The notes under the pieces are model-generated. The model was not told the DNA's origin. It was given only the letters and a program-made list of their open reading frames with translations, and searched no databases. Shown here one piece after another: positions 26,185-35,698 of a DNA stretch of 51,562 nt. The stretch is taken from assembly GCF_003716325.1 (NCBI RefSeq), contig NZ_RDSR01000024.1, positions 1-51,562 of the forward strand. Direction: 5' to 3'. Position numbers and translations under genes: made by a program. The DNA comes from Cryobacterium tepidiphilum. GTDB lineage: Bacteria > Actinomycetota > Actinomycetes > Actinomycetales > Microbacteriaceae. The first letter of the stretch is position 1, and each line of letters begins with the position of its first letter.

Positions 26185-27828
26185 TCAGGCAGCGAGCCAG
26201 GCGTCGTAGAACGTCGGCGTCGAAACCGTCGGCAGTGCCCGCAGCCCCTTCACGGTGGTGCGGTAGAGGTAGTGGTTCTGCTGGTCGTACAGCGGCAGGA
26301 GGTAGAAACCCTCGAGCAGGCGGTTCTGCGCCTTCGTGTAGAGGTCGGCGCGGGCGTCGGGATCGCTGGTCTTTGCGGCCTGGGTGAGGAGCGCGTCGAG
26401 CTTCGGGTCGTCGACCTGGGCGAGGTTCGCGAAGTAGCCGCTCGGCGCCGGCGTGATGCCGTCGGAGTGGTACAGGATGCGCAGCACGTCCGGGCCGACC
26501 TTCGTGTACGGGGCGCTCACGGCGTTGTAGTCGTTCGCGGCAAGGGCGCCGTACCAGCTGGAGAGATCCATGGGCGTCAACTGCACATCGAATCCGGTCT
26601 GCTTCGCCGTCGCCTGCAGTTGCTCGAACAGCGACTGCTCCGCGGGGATGGACTGGTTGGTGCTGACCGGGAACACCACAGTCAGGCGCTTTCCGTCCTT
26701 GACGCGGAAGCCGTCCGCGTCGCGCTTGGTCCAGCCGGCCGCATCGAGCAGCTGGTTCGCCTGGTCGGGGTCGTAGCCGAAGAGGTCGGGCCGGGAGACC
26801 GCGAGTGCCTCGGCGCTCGACAATGCCGACGTCGAGCGCTTCGTCGTGTCGAAGAACAGGCTCTTCACGGCGGCGTCGATGTTTGCCGAGCGGATGAAGG
26901 CCTCCCGCACAAGCGGGTCGTTGAACGGCGCCTTGCCCGAGTTCAGCTCGATGCGGTTCGACGCGCCCGGCCGGGGTGCGTCGAGGTGCGCGATCTGGTC
27001 GCTCTTCTCCGCCTGCACGATCGTGTCGGGCTGCGCGTTGTCGATCACGTCCACCTGGCCGGACTGCAGCGCGGCGTACCGCGATGCGGAATCCGGGATG
27101 AACTTCCACACGATGCTGTCGAGGTAGGCGGGGCCGGTGTGGGCGGAGTCCGCCGGGCCCTGCGTGTAGTCGTCGTTCCGCACCAGGGTCACCGAGTCCT
27201 GCTTCACCCACTTCGTGACCATGAACGGTCCGGTGCCGACCGGCGACGCGCAGTTCTCGTCCTGCGTGCGCTTCAGCGCCGTGGGCGATTCCATGGCGAC
27301 CCACACCTGCGACAGCGACTCCAGCAGGGCGCTGTCCGGAGCGCTGAGGTGCAGGCGCACGACCTGCGGCGAGACGGCCTCCGTGCTGGTGATCTTCTGC
27401 AGGGCGAGGTAGCCCGTGGAGGAGCCGGTCGCCGGGTCCTGCACATGGGCGATGTTCGCCTGCACGGCGGCCGCGTCGAACGGGGTGCCGTCGGTGAACG
27501 TCACGCCGTCGCGGAGGGTGAAGTCCCAGGTGAGGCCATCGGCGCTCTCCTTCCACGACGTCGCGAGCCAGGGGATGATGGCGCCCTTGTCGTTGCGGGA
27601 GACGAGCGACTCGAGATACTGCGTGGCGATCAGCGCCTGTGGGTAATTGCCGCCCACGTGCGGGTCAAGGCAGCTGGGCTCCGCGTCGCCCGACGCATAG
27701 GTGAGGGTGCCGCCGGACACCGGGGTGCTGCTGGCGCTCGGGGTCACCGATGCCGGGCTGCACCCGGTGAGGCCGAGCGCGGAGACCGCCGCCAGGGCGA
27801 TGAGGAGGGTGGACGCACGCTGTCGCAT
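26185..27828 (-). CDS. ABC transporter substrate-binding lipoprotein (SBP_bac_5)
   Basis: A 547-residue extracytoplasmic solute-binding protein of the peptide/nickel family. It has a lipoprotein signal (MRQRASTLLIALAAVSALGL) with lipobox LTGC and lipidated Cys23. The body shows SBP_bac_5 hallmarks: WDFTLRDGVTFTDGTPFDAA, GTGPFMVTKW and QLLDAAGWTKRDADGF. I chose the ATG at 27828 over one ten codons earlier because it starts directly at the positively charged signal peptide. It is the first gene of the importer operon, divergent from a TetR regulator. The ligand cannot be read from the sequence; peptides are the default. Confidence 0.92.
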   Translation of the reverse strand: MRQRASTLLIALAAVSALGLTGCSPASVTPSASSTPVSGGTLTYASGDAEPSCLDPHVGGNYPQALIATQYLESLVSRNDKGAIIPWLATSWKESADGLTWDFTLRDGVTFTDGTPFDAAAVQANIAHVQDPATGSSTGYLALQKITSTEAVSPQVVRLHLSAPDSALLESLSQVWVAMESPTALKRTQDENCASPVGTGPFMVTKWVKQDSVTLVRNDDYTQGPADSAHTGPAYLDSIVWKFIPDSASRYAALQSGQVDVIDNAQPDTIVQAEKSDQIAHLDAPRPGASNRIELNSGKAPFNDPLVREAFIRSANIDAAVKSLFFDTTKRSTSALSSAEALAVSRPDLFGYDPDQANQLLDAAGWTKRDADGFRVKDGKRLTVVFPVSTNQSIPAEQSLFEQLQATAKQTGFDVQLTPMDLSSWYGALAANDYNAVSAPYTKVGPDVLRILYHSDGITPAPSGYFANLAQVDDPKLDALLTQAAKTSDPDARADLYTKAQNRLLEGFYLLPLYDQQNHYLYRTTVKGLRALPTVSTPTFYDAWLAA

Positions 27829-27841
27829 CGAATCGCTTTCC

Positions 27842-27885
27842 CACACCGGAGTGTGCAATTTGTGGACTCAGCCCATAAACTGGGC
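27842..27885. promoter_or_regulatory. Divergent promoter region with two short palindromes, candidate TetR operators
   Basis: The 92-bp gap between the importer and the tetR gene contains CACACCGGAGTGTG (27842-27855) and GCCCATAAACTGGGC (27871-27885). Both are inverted repeats with 5-bp arms, spaced as possible operators. TetR proteins usually bind palindromes in such divergent gaps, so autoregulation and control of the importer are plausible. Confidence 0.4.
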
Positions 27886-27920
27886 GTCCCTCCAATACTA
27901 GAGCTTCGGGAGTAGCGATC

Positions 27921-28541
27921 ATGAACGCACGTGGACCGGACGAGCCCGGCCGGCCCGGAAGGCCCCGCGGGTCGTCGCGGGAGATGCTGCAGGAAGCGGC
28001 CTCGGAGCTGTTCCTCGAGCAGACCTACGCCCGCACCACCATCGAGCAGATCGCACGGCACGCCGGCGTGAGCCGCAACACCTTCTTCAACTACTTCCAG
28101 GCCAAGAGCGACCTGCTCTGGGTGGAGGTCGACGTGAGCCTCGAGCGCCTGCCGGCGGCGTTGCGCGCGGCGGGTCCGAGTGAGCCGACGGATGCCGTAC
28201 GCCGGGCCTTGCTCGACGTCGCGTCGGACTTCGGCCCGGCGCGGGTGCCCTGGGCCCTGACCCAGCAGGAACTGATGGCGACCACGGGCGAGCTCGAGGC
28301 ATCCGCTCTGTCGCGCCTGTCGGCGCAGGCGCACCTGCTCGCCGGCTTCGTCGCACGTCGGGCGGACGGGGCCGACGGGCTGCTGTGCCGCGGCTTCGCC
28401 GTCGCCGTGCTGTCCGCGGCCGCGGCCGCGGCCGTCGAGTGGGCCGGCGCGGGGGTGGCCCGCGGGAACCTGGCACCCTACGTCGACGCGGCCATCGCCC
28501 CGGTCTGCGAGGGATTCCGGGGCCGATTCAGCCAGCCGTGA
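27921..28541 (+). CDS. TetR-family transcriptional regulator
   Basis: A 206-residue one-component regulator. The N-terminal helix-turn-helix is TTIEQIARHAGVSRNTFFNYF (in parts: TTIEQIARHAGVSRN and TFFNYFQAKSDLLW). The C-terminal ligand domain is Ala and Leu rich. GGGAG lies eight bases upstream of the ATG. The divergent position next to the ABC importer suggests it represses the importer in response to a transported or metabolised ligand. Confidence 0.88.
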   Translation: MNARGPDEPGRPGRPRGSSREMLQEAASELFLEQTYARTTIEQIARHAGVSRNTFFNYFQAKSDLLWVEVDVSLERLPAALRAAGPSEPTDAVRRALLDVASDFGPARVPWALTQQELMATTGELEASALSRLSAQAHLLAGFVARRADGADGLLCRGFAVAVLSAAAAAAVEWAGAGVARGNLAPYVDAAIAPVCEGFRGRFSQP

Positions 28542-28566
28542 CCTCAGCCGCATCGAAATGCGAAAA

Positions 28567-28634
28567 GCCTCGACTCACGACAAGCCTCGACTCACGACAA
28601 GCCGAGACTCGTGACTGGCCGAGACTCCTGACGG
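28567..28634. repeat. Tandem array of four 17-bp units
   Basis: Four contiguous 17-bp units: GCCTCGACTCACGACAA twice exactly, then GCCGAGACTCGTGACTG and GCCGAGACTCCTGACGG. It lies between the convergent tetR gene and beta-solenoid gene. The units contain the partly self-complementary core CGACTCACGA/GAGACTCGTGA. Confidence 0.8.
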
Positions 28635-28637
28635 CGC

Positions 28638-28669
28638 GGGGCCACCATCACACGACGGATGGTGGCCCC
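28638..28669. terminator. Bidirectional hairpin between convergent genes
   Basis: GGGGCCACCAT pairs with ATGGTGGCCCC across a 10-base loop, an 11-bp perfect stem placed between the tetR stop and the stop of the minus-strand secreted protein. No long T tract follows on either strand. Confidence 0.6.
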
Positions 28670-28684
28670 TGCCGGTCGGGCGGG

Positions 28685-29488
28685 TTACAGCGAAGCGCAC
28701 TGCCCGATGCGGTGACCGGTGACCATGTTTGCTTCACCGTGCGAGTCGCCCACCTGCGGCGCAGGCGAGTTTCCCAGGCAGACAAGGCTGCCGTGGATGG
28801 TGTTGGTGACAATCTCGTTGGAGTCACTCGACGAGGTGTCGATCGACATCAGGCTCGTGGTTCCGTGCTGCACGTTGCGGATGAACCCGAACCAGCAGCC
28901 TTGCCAGCCGCTGATGTGGACGTTGCCGTGGATGACGTTGTCCTTGACCGGGAAGTTCAGCGCGCCGCCCATTTCCTCGCAACCGGGGTTGTCCCCGGGA
29001 ACGGGAACGCCGCCGCCCACCGAAACCAGGTTTCCATGGATTGTCAGGCCGTCCAGCAGCAATGTGAGCGGTTGGTTCGCCACGATGCTGCCCTTGACCT
29101 GGTCGTGTGACACACCGTTCGGGCAGATCGTCGGTCCGCCGGGGAAGGCCGGCAGCGTCAGGGCTTCGGAACAGCCGAGGCCGAGCTTGGCGCCGGGTCC
29201 CACCAGCACGTTGCCCCTGATCATCACGGTGGACGCCGTGACCGCCTTGAGTTCGGAGCCGGCGGCGAGCGTGAGATGTCCGCGCACCGTGACGTTCGCA
29301 CCATCGGGGATCGTGCACACCCCCGTCACGGTGAGGTTGTTGTAGGTGCCGGAGGCAATCGTCCCGCTGGCGCAGGTGGTGTTGCTCATCGGCGCTGCAT
29401 GGGCCGGTGCCGCGTGTGCGGGTGCGGCAGCCAGGAGCAAGGCGGCGACACCGATGGCCGCCGCGAAGGTCGTACGAAGGGCTTTCAT
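28685..29488 (-). CDS. Secreted protein with beta-solenoid-like repeats, unknown function
   Basis: A 267-residue exported protein with a Sec signal peptide (hydrophobic core about 8-22, likely cut after AHA near residue 26). The mature part is a run of short beta-strand units with Val, Asn, Gly and Ile periodicity: NLTVTGVCTI, NVTVRGHLTL, STVMIRGNVLVG, GSIVANQPLTLLLDG, NVIHGNVHISG and NTIHGSLVCLG. This looks like a right-handed beta-helix or bactofilin-like fold. Several cysteines could form disulfides outside the cell. No catalytic motif of pectin lyases is visible. It stands alone between hairpins. Confidence 0.72.
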   Translation of the reverse strand: MKALRTTFAAAIGVAALLLAAAPAHAAPAHAAPMSNTTCASGTIASGTYNNLTVTGVCTIPDGANVTVRGHLTLAAGSELKAVTASTVMIRGNVLVGPGAKLGLGCSEALTLPAFPGGPTICPNGVSHDQVKGSIVANQPLTLLLDGLTIHGNLVSVGGGVPVPGDNPGCEEMGGALNFPVKDNVIHGNVHISGWQGCWFGFIRNVQHGTTSLMSIDTSSSDSNEIVTNTIHGSLVCLGNSPAPQVGDSHGEANMVTGHRIGQCASL

Positions 29489-29856
29489 TTCGGGCCTGGG
29501 TTTCCAGAGAGGTGAGACCCTGCTGATCCCGATGGAGTCATACGCACCGGCATGCAGCAGGGCGTTGATGTTTCAAACGGTCGAGCATGCGCTCGTTCCT
29601 GAATCGATCCTGTGCCGGAATGAGCCAGTCCGGCCCGAGGAGTGACGGGGACCGCGGGAAGAGTCGTTCTGCCGTGAACGGATCTTCGCCTGTGATTCAT
29701 ATTCTCCAGAGGCCGGCGGCGTGGCGTCAAGAGGAATGCTCGCGTTCCCTGCGAGCGCGCGCCTCATCCCGTCTGCCACGCCTGAAACAGGAAAACCATG
29801 GGGCGTGCCGGCCCATCAAGCGTGCCGTCCTCGAATCTCCTGTTTCACGAACGGGA
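29489..29856. other. Non-coding gap with promoter region and a 10-bp inverted repeat
   Basis: No supported gene lies between the secreted-protein start and the ileS leader. TGAAACAGGA (29783-29792) recurs inverted as TCCTGTTTCA (29838-29847), and the right arm lies where the -35 of the ileS promoter should be, so it is a candidate operator. The rest is featureless by eye. Confidence 0.45.
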
Positions 29857-29862
29857 TAGGAT
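29857..29862 (+). promoter_or_regulatory. Candidate -10 (TAGGAT) for the ileS leader
   Basis: TAGGAT lies about 19 bases before the T-box stem I, placing transcription start near 29869. The -35 is weak and overlaps an inverted-repeat arm. Confidence 0.45.
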
Positions 29863-29880
29863 TGTCGGCAACGACAGTGA

Positions 29881-30081
29881 ACCGGCCATCACCGGTGAGT
29901 CTTCGGAAGAACAGCAGGCATCCGCTGCCCGCCCAGTAGAACCGAACGGGTTGGCCCGTCACAGCCGCAACGAGCGGTCGTCGGAAGGCGACAAGCGAGG
30001 TGGTACCGCGGCGGTTTCCGGAAGGTGACTGTTCGTCCTCGTGGAACAGGCCAGAATTTCCGTCTCACGCCCGTCCAGGAG
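29881..30081 (+). promoter_or_regulatory. T-box riboswitch (ileS leader, translational, ultrashort stem I)
   Basis: The ileS leader shows the actinobacterial T-box layout. A minimal stem I, ACCGG/CCGGT (29881-29885 and 29892-29896), encloses a loop CCATCA that displays the isoleucine codon ATC at 29888-29890. Further stems follow, then the T-box sequence GAGGTGGTACCGCGG (29997-30011), whose TGG pairs with the free tRNA 3' end. No terminator hairpin with a T tract follows. The AGGAG ribosome binding site is at 30077-30081, and TCCT at 30036-30039 could sequester it. As in other actinobacteria, uncharged tRNA-Ile should therefore increase translation of ileS rather than transcription. Confidence 0.9.
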
Positions 30082-30085
30082 CAGC

Positions 30086-33000
30086 ATGTCGTACCCCAAG
30101 GATCAGTCCAGCAGCGCGGATTCCTTCCGCACCCCGAGCCGGGGCGTGCAGGCCTCACCGGACTTCCCGGCGATCGAGACCGAGATCCTCGCGTTCTGGA
30201 AGCAGGACGGCACCTTCCAGGCGTCCATCGACAACCGCGAGGGCGCGCCGGAGTGGGTCTTCTACGACGGCCCGCCGTTCGCCAACGGCCTGCCGCACTA
30301 CGGACACCTGCTCACCGGCTACGCCAAGGACCTCTTCCCCCGCTTCGAGACCATGCGCGGCAAGCAGGTGCACCGCCGCTTCGGCTGGGACACCCACGGC
30401 CTGCCCGCCGAGCTTGAGGCGGAGCGCCAGCTCGGCATCACCGACAAGAGCGAGATCGAGAAGATGGGCATCGGGGCGTTCAACAAGGCCGCCCGCGACG
30501 CCGTGCTCCGCTACACCCACGAGTGGCAGGCGTACGTCACCCGCCAGGCCCGCTGGGTGGACTTCGAGAACAGCTACAAGACCCTCGACGTGACCTTCAT
30601 GGAGTCGGTGATCTGGGGCTTCAAGCAGCTCTACGACAAGGGCCTCGCCTACGAAGGCTACCGGGTGCTGCCGTACTGCTGGCGCGACCAGACGCCGCTG
30701 TCGAACCACGAGCTGCGCATGGACGACGACGTCTACACGATGCGCCAGGACCAGACCGTCACCGTCACGTTCCCGCTGGTCGGCGCGCGCGCCGAGAGCC
30801 TCGGCCTCACCGGCGTGCGGGCGCTGGCCTGGACGACCACGCCGTGGACGCTTCCGACGAACCTCGCCCTCGCCGTGGGGCCGGAGATCCAGTACGCGGT
30901 GGTGCCGGCCGGTCCGAACGGAACGCCGGACGCGACCGTCATGCGCGAACAGCTGGTCGCCGAGGACCGCGACGAAGCATCCGTTGCCCCCGCCGTCGAA
31001 CGGGCCGAGACGAACGCGCTCGGCGCGGAGTACCTGCTCGCCATCGACCTCGTCGGCAACTACGCCAAGGACCTCGGCTACGACTCCGCCGAGGAGGCGC
31101 GGGCGGCGGTGGAGCGCACCATCCCCGGCCGCGAGCTGGAGGGCGTGTCGTACGACCGCCTGTTCGACTACTACGCGGATGCCGACACCTGGCGCACGCA
31201 GAACGCCTGGACTGTTCTCGTGGCCGATTACGTCACCACCGAGGACGGCACCGGCATCGTGCACCAGGCGCCCGCCTACGGCGAGGAAGACCAGAAGATC
31301 TGCGAGGCCGCCGGCATCCCCGTGATCATCTCGCTCGACGACGGCGGGCGCTTCCTGCCGAGCGTTCCCGACGTGGCCGGCCAGCTCTGGTTCGACGCGA
31401 ACAAGCCGCTCACGCAGCTGCTGAAGGCCGAGGGGCGGCTGCTTCGCCAGGCCAGCTACGAGCACTCCTACCCGCACTGCTGGCGGTGCCGCAACCCGCT
31501 GATCTACAAGGCCGTGTCGAGCTGGTTCGTGCGCGTCACCGAGTTCCGCGACCGCATGGTGGAGCTGAACCAGGAGATCACCTGGGTTCCCGACAACGTG
31601 AAGGACGGCCAGTTCGGCAAGTGGCTGGCCGGAGCCCGGGACTGGTCGATCAGCCGAAACCGGTACTGGGGTTCCCCGATCCCGGTCTGGAAGAGCGACA
31701 ACCCCGACTACCCGCGCATCGACGTCTACGGCTCGCTCGACGAGCTCGAGGCCGACTTCGGCGTGCGCCCCACCGACCTGCACCGGCCGTACATCGACGA
31801 GCTGACCCGCCCGAACCCGGACGACCCGACCGGGCAGTCAACCATGCGCCGGATCACGGATGTGCTCGACGTCTGGTTCGACTCGGGCTCGATGCCGTTC
31901 GCCCAGGTGCACTACCCGTTCGAGAACCGGGACTGGTTCGAAAGCCACAACCCCGCCGACTTCATCGTGGAGTACATCGGGCAGACCCGCGGCTGGTTCT
32001 ACACGTTGCACGTGCTCTCGACCGCCCTGTTCGACCGGCCCGCCTTCAAGAACGTGGTCAGCCACGGCATCGTGCTCGGCAACGACGGGCAGAAGATGTC
32101 GAAGTCGCTGCGCAACTACCCCGACGTCCGGGAAGTGTTCGATCGCGACGGGTCCGACGCCATGCGCTGGTTCCTGATGAGCTCGTCCGTGCTTCGCGGC
32201 GGCAACCTCGTCGTCACCGAGGAAGGCATCCGCGAGGGCGTGCGCCAGCTCATGCTTCCGCTCTGGAGCACCTGGTACTTCTTCTCGCTGTACGCCAACG
32301 CGTCGGGCGAGAACGGTTACGAGGCACGTTGGCGCACCGACTCCGCCGACGTGCTCGACCGCTACCTGCTGGCGAAGACGCGCGAACTCATCGACGACGT
32401 CACCGCCGACCTCGAACAGCTCGACAGCACCCTCGCCGCCGGAAAGCTGCGCGACTTCGGCGATGTGCTCACCAACTGGTACGTGCGTCGTTCCCGCGAC
32501 CGGTTCTGGACCGGCGTGGACGCATCCGGTGTCGGTTCCGAGGCGTTCGACACCCTCTATACCGTGCTTGAGACCGTGACGCGGGTGGCCGCCCCGCTGC
32601 TGCCGCTCGTCAGCGAGAAGATCTGGCAGGGCCTCACCGGCGGTCGCAGCGTGCACCTGACCGACTGGCCCGACGCATCCGCGTTCCCCGCCGACCACGC
32701 GCTCGTGACGGCCATGGACCAGGTGCGCGCCATCAGCTCCACCACGCTGTCGCTCCGCAAGCAGGCGGGTCTCCGCGTTCGGCTCCCGCTCGCCTCGCTC
32801 ACCGTCGTCACCGGCGACAGCGCCGCCCTCGCACCGTTCGAGGCGATCCTCCAAGACGAGGTGAACGTCAAGGCGGTGCGCCTCGTGGAGCTCGAGGAGG
32901 GCAGCGCCGCAGCGTACGGGATCACCTCCAAGCTCACCGTGAACGCGCGGGCCGCCGGTCCCCGTCTCGGCAAGAACGTGCAGCAGGTCATCAAGGCCGC

Positions 33001-33532
33001 CCGCGCGGGAGACTGGAGCGAGGACGACGGCACGGTCACGGCCGGCGGCACCCTGCTGCTTCCCGGCGAGTACGATCTCGAGCTCAGCGTCGGCAGCGGC
33101 CAGTCCGAGTCAGGCACCGCGCTCGCGCTGCTGCCCGGCGGCGGGTTCGTGCTGCTCGACACGGTCACCACGCCGGAGCTCGAGGCCGAGGGCCTCGCCC
33201 GCGACGTGATCCGCGCCGTGCAGGACACCCGCAAGTCCGCTGGGTTCGACGTGAGCGACCGCATCCGCCTCGACCTGGTGTTCGCGGATGCCGGCGACCA
33301 GGCGGCCATCGCGGGTGCGGCATCCGCCGTCGACATCGCCGCCGAGACCCTGGCCACCCGCTTCGCCGTGCACGGCTGGCCCGAGGGCGCCGATGGGCTG
33401 CCCTCGGAATGGCTGCAGGCCTACCTCGGCGCGGCGCCTTCGCACTATGTTCGCTTCGAGGCCGGGCAGTACGCCAACCGGGGCGCGTTCCTGGCGGCCG
33501 TTTCGAAGCAGGAGGGACTGACGGATGTCTGA
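30086..33532 (+). CDS. ileS: Isoleucyl-tRNA synthetase, type 2
   Basis: A 1148-residue class Ia synthetase that charges tRNA-Ile. The HIGH motif reads HYGH ([12 protein letters not shown]) and KMSKS is exact ([15 protein letters not shown]). A CP1 editing domain lies between them, with the [17 protein letters not shown] threonine-rich editing site. The length and HYGH form mark the eukaryote/archaea-like IleRS2 group, which is generally insensitive to mupirocin. I chose the ATG at 30086 because AGGAG sits at ideal distance; the frame extends 15 codons further up into the T-box. Its 3' end overlaps folC by 8 bp. Confidence 0.96.
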   Translation: MSYPKDQSSSADSFRTPSRGVQASPDFPAIETEILAFWKQDGTFQASIDNREGAPEWVFYDGPPFANGLPHYGHLLTGYAKDLFPRFETMRGKQVHRRFGWDTHGLPAELEAERQLGITDKSEIEKMGIGAFNKAARDAVLRYTHEWQAYVTRQARWVDFENSYKTLDVTFMESVIWGFKQLYDKGLAYEGYRVLPYCWRDQTPLSNHELRMDDDVYTMRQDQTVTVTFPLVGARAESLGLTGVRALAWTTTPWTLPTNLALAVGPEIQYAVVPAGPNGTPDATVMREQLVAEDRDEASVAPAVERAETNALGAEYLLAIDLVGNYAKDLGYDSAEEARAAVERTIPGRELEGVSYDRLFDYYADADTWRTQNAWTVLVADYVTTEDGTGIVHQAPAYGEEDQKICEAAGIPVIISLDDGGRFLPSVPDVAGQLWFDANKPLTQLLKAEGRLLRQASYEHSYPHCWRCRNPLIYKAVSSWFVRVTEFRDRMVELNQEITWVPDNVKDGQFGKWLAGARDWSISRNRYWGSPIPVWKSDNPDYPRIDVYGSLDELEADFGVRPTDLHRPYIDELTRPNPDDPTGQSTMRRITDVLDVWFDSGSMPFAQVHYPFENRDWFESHNPADFIVEYIGQTRGWFYTLHVLSTALFDRPAFKNVVSHGIVLGNDGQKMSKSLRNYPDVREVFDRDGSDAMRWFLMSSSVLRGGNLVVTEEGIREGVRQLMLPLWSTWYFFSLYANASGENGYEARWRTDSADVLDRYLLAKTRELIDDVTADLEQLDSTLAAGKLRDFGDVLTNWYVRRSRDRFWTGVDASGVGSEAFDTLYTVLETVTRVAAPLLPLVSEKIWQGLTGGRSVHLTDWPDASAFPADHALVTAMDQVRAISSTTLSLRKQAGLRVRLPLASLTVVTGDSAALAPFEAILQDEVNVKAVRLVELEEGSAAAYGITSKLTVNARAAGPRLGKNVQQVIKAARAGDWSEDDGTVTAGGTLLLPGEYDLELSVGSGQSESGTALALLPGGGFVLLDTVTTPELEAEGLARDVIRAVQDTRKSAGFDVSDRIRLDLVFADAGDQAAIAGAASAVDIAAETLATRFAVHGWPEGADGLPSEWLQAYLGAAPSHYVRFEAGQYANRGAFLAAVSKQEGLTDV

Positions 33533-34901
33533 CCAGAGCGATTCGGGCGCCGACCGGTGGCGTGAAGCCGGCGACGCCGTCTATGAGGCACTCCTCGGAC
33601 GTGTCGGCGAGGCCAACCCGCAGCCCCGGCTCGAGCCCACCCGCCGGGTGATGGAGCTGCTGGGCGACCCGCAGGCGGCGTACCCGATCATCCACATCGC
33701 CGGCACCAACGGCAAGACCAGCACCAGCCGCATCACCGAGAGCATCCTGCGGGCCTACGGGCTGCGCACGGGGCTTCTCACCAGCCCGCACCTCGTGCGG
33801 CTCAACGAGCGGATCGTGATCGATGGTGTTCCCATCACCGACGAGGCTCTGGCGGCGAACTGGGAGGACATCCAGCCCTACCTGCAGATGGTCGACGCCG
33901 AGCTGCTCGCCACGGGCGCCGAGCCGCTGACGTTCTTCGAGGCCCTGACGGCGCTGGCGTTCGCGAGCTTCGCCGACGCGCCCGTCGACGTCGCGGTGAT
34001 CGAAGTGGGCATGGGCGGGGAGTGGGACTCCACGAACGTCGCCGACGGCCAGGTGGCGGTGTTCACGCCCATCGCCCTCGACCACATGGCGCGCCTCGGC
34101 AACACCGTGGCCGAGATCGCGCGCACCAAGTCGGGCATCATCAAGCCCGCCGCCCGGGTGGTCTCCGCGCTGCAGACCGAGGAGGGCCAGGAGGAGCTCG
34201 AGCGGGCCGCCGAGCTCACCGAGTCCACCCTCGCCACCGAGGGCGACGCCTTCGAGCTCACCGACAGCACGGTGGCCGTCGGCGGCCAGATGATCTCGGT
34301 GCGTGGCCTCGCCGGAACCTACTCCAACCTGTTCCTGCCCATGTATGGCAAGCACCAGGCGCAGAACGCAGCCGTGGCGATCGCCGCGGTCGAATCGTTC
34401 CTCGGCGCCGGCACGCAGGCGCTGGTCGGGGATGTGCTGGCCGAGGGCCTGGGCGCGGCGACCTCGCCCGGCCGCCTGCAGCTCGTGGGCGTTGAGCCCA
34501 CCGTGCTCGTCGACGCCGCGCACAACCCGCACGGCGCGGCCGCGCTGGCGGGCGCCCTCAGCACCTACTTCGACTTCGATGAGATCGGCGCGGTCGTCGG
34601 CGTGCTCGGGGACAAGGACGCCTCGGGCATCCTGGCCGCGCTCGACCCGATGGTGGACCGCTACTTCGTCACCCAGTCCCACTCCGACCGTTCGGTGCCC
34701 GTCGACGACCTCGCGGACCGCGTCAGTGACTGGTTCGGCGAGGAGAAGACGCAGCGCTCCGGCGACGTCGAGCAGGCCCTGGAGGATGCGCGGGAGTGGG
34801 CGCGTGAGTCACCCCGCCGTGCCGTGCTCGTCACCGGCTCCATCGCGCTCGTCGGCGAGGCCATCGCCATCGCGGAGGCGGGGGAGTGGATGACCCGATG
34901 A
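33525..34901 (+). CDS. folC: Bifunctional dihydrofolate synthase/folylpolyglutamate synthase
   Basis: A 458-residue Mur-ligase-fold enzyme that adds glutamate to dihydropteroate and to tetrahydrofolate. The ATP loop is [13 protein letters not shown] (57-69). The folate-binding [13 protein letters not shown] and the central [12 protein letters not shown] motif follow, and the C-terminal domain has [10 protein letters not shown]. The ATG overlaps ileS, so it is translationally coupled. It ends in an ATGA overlap with the next gene. Confidence 0.95.
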   Translation: MSDQSDSGADRWREAGDAVYEALLGRVGEANPQPRLEPTRRVMELLGDPQAAYPIIHIAGTNGKTSTSRITESILRAYGLRTGLLTSPHLVRLNERIVIDGVPITDEALAANWEDIQPYLQMVDAELLATGAEPLTFFEALTALAFASFADAPVDVAVIEVGMGGEWDSTNVADGQVAVFTPIALDHMARLGNTVAEIARTKSGIIKPAARVVSALQTEEGQEELERAAELTESTLATEGDAFELTDSTVAVGGQMISVRGLAGTYSNLFLPMYGKHQAQNAAVAIAAVESFLGAGTQALVGDVLAEGLGAATSPGRLQLVGVEPTVLVDAAHNPHGAAALAGALSTYFDFDEIGAVVGVLGDKDASGILAALDPMVDRYFVTQSHSDRSVPVDDLADRVSDWFGEEKTQRSGDVEQALEDAREWARESPRRAVLVTGSIALVGEAIAIAEAGEWMTR

Positions 34902-35257
34902 GTGACCCCGAGCCCCGCCGGGCCCCGCGCTCCGTGAAGCGATCCCTCGCATCCATTGTTCTCGGCTTCGAGGTCATCGTGGTGTTCCTTGCCGCCCTGG
35001 TGCTCTTCGGACTGCAGGCGCTGCCGCCGGTCGTCGCACTCGCCGGGGGCGGCATCCTCTGCCTCGTCATGCTCGCGACGATCGCCCTGCTTAGGTTTTC
35101 GTTCGCCTACGTGGTTGGCTGGATCATCCAGGCCATCGTCGTCGCATCCGGGTTTCTCAACCCGGGATTGTTCTTCGTAGGAGCCATGTTCGCCGCCATG
35201 TGGACCTACTGCATGGTAAGCGGCACCCGTATCGATCGTCAGAAAGAGAGCGTATGA
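34898..35257 (+). CDS. DUF4233 membrane protein
   Basis: A 119-residue protein with three to four hydrophobic segments (about 21-42, 46-67, 71-90 and 93-110). It matches the DUF4233 pattern found in actinobacteria between folC and ndk. The ATG overlaps the folC stop, and its own stop overlaps the ndk start, so folC-DUF4233-ndk are a coupled set. The function is unknown. Confidence 0.85.
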   Translation: MSDPEPRRAPRSVKRSLASIVLGFEVIVVFLAALVLFGLQALPPVVALAGGGILCLVMLATIALLRFSFAYVVGWIIQAIVVASGFLNPGLFFVGAMFAAMWTYCMVSGTRIDRQKESV

Positions 35258-35673
35258 ACGCCGTCGAAGAAACCCTCGTCCTGGTCAAGCCCGACGGGGT
35301 CGCCCGCAACCTCACCGGGGAAATCCTGCGTCGCATCGAGGCCAAGGGGTACTCGCTCGTGGACGTGAAGCTGCTGCAGGCCGACCGCTCGCTGCTCGCG
35401 AAGCACTACGCCGAGCACGAGGGCAAGCCGTTCTACGAGCCGCTCGTGGAGTTCATGGAGAGCGGCCCCATCGTGGCGCTCCGCATCGCGGGCAACCGCG
35501 TGATCGAGGGGTTCCGGTCGCTGGCCGGCACCACCGACCCCACCACGGCCGCGCCCGGCACCATCCGCGGCGACCTCGCCCGCGACTGGGGCCTCAAGGT
35601 GCAGCAGAACCTCGTGCACGGCTCCGACTCGCCCGAGTCCGCCGCCCGCGAGCTCGCCCTCTGGTTCGCCTGA
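35254..35673 (+). CDS. ndk: Nucleoside diphosphate kinase
   Basis: A 139-residue NDP kinase that balances NTP pools by ping-pong phosphate transfer. The phospho-acceptor is H122 in NLVHGSDS. TLVLVKPDGVARNL opens the protein and the substrate loop PGTIRGDLARDWG precedes the active site. I chose the ATG at 35254 (ATGA overlap with DUF4233) over an upstream frame extension. Confidence 0.96.
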   Translation: MNAVEETLVLVKPDGVARNLTGEILRRIEAKGYSLVDVKLLQADRSLLAKHYAEHEGKPFYEPLVEFMESGPIVALRIAGNRVIEGFRSLAGTTDPTTAAPGTIRGDLARDWGLKVQQNLVHGSDSPESAARELALWFA

Positions 35674-35698
35674 CGCCTTCACTCACCGTTCCCGCTCA

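Noticed and set aside
28567..28634. Tandem 17-bp repeats considered as a CRISPR array
   Set aside because: Units are contiguous with no spacers, and no cas genes are present.
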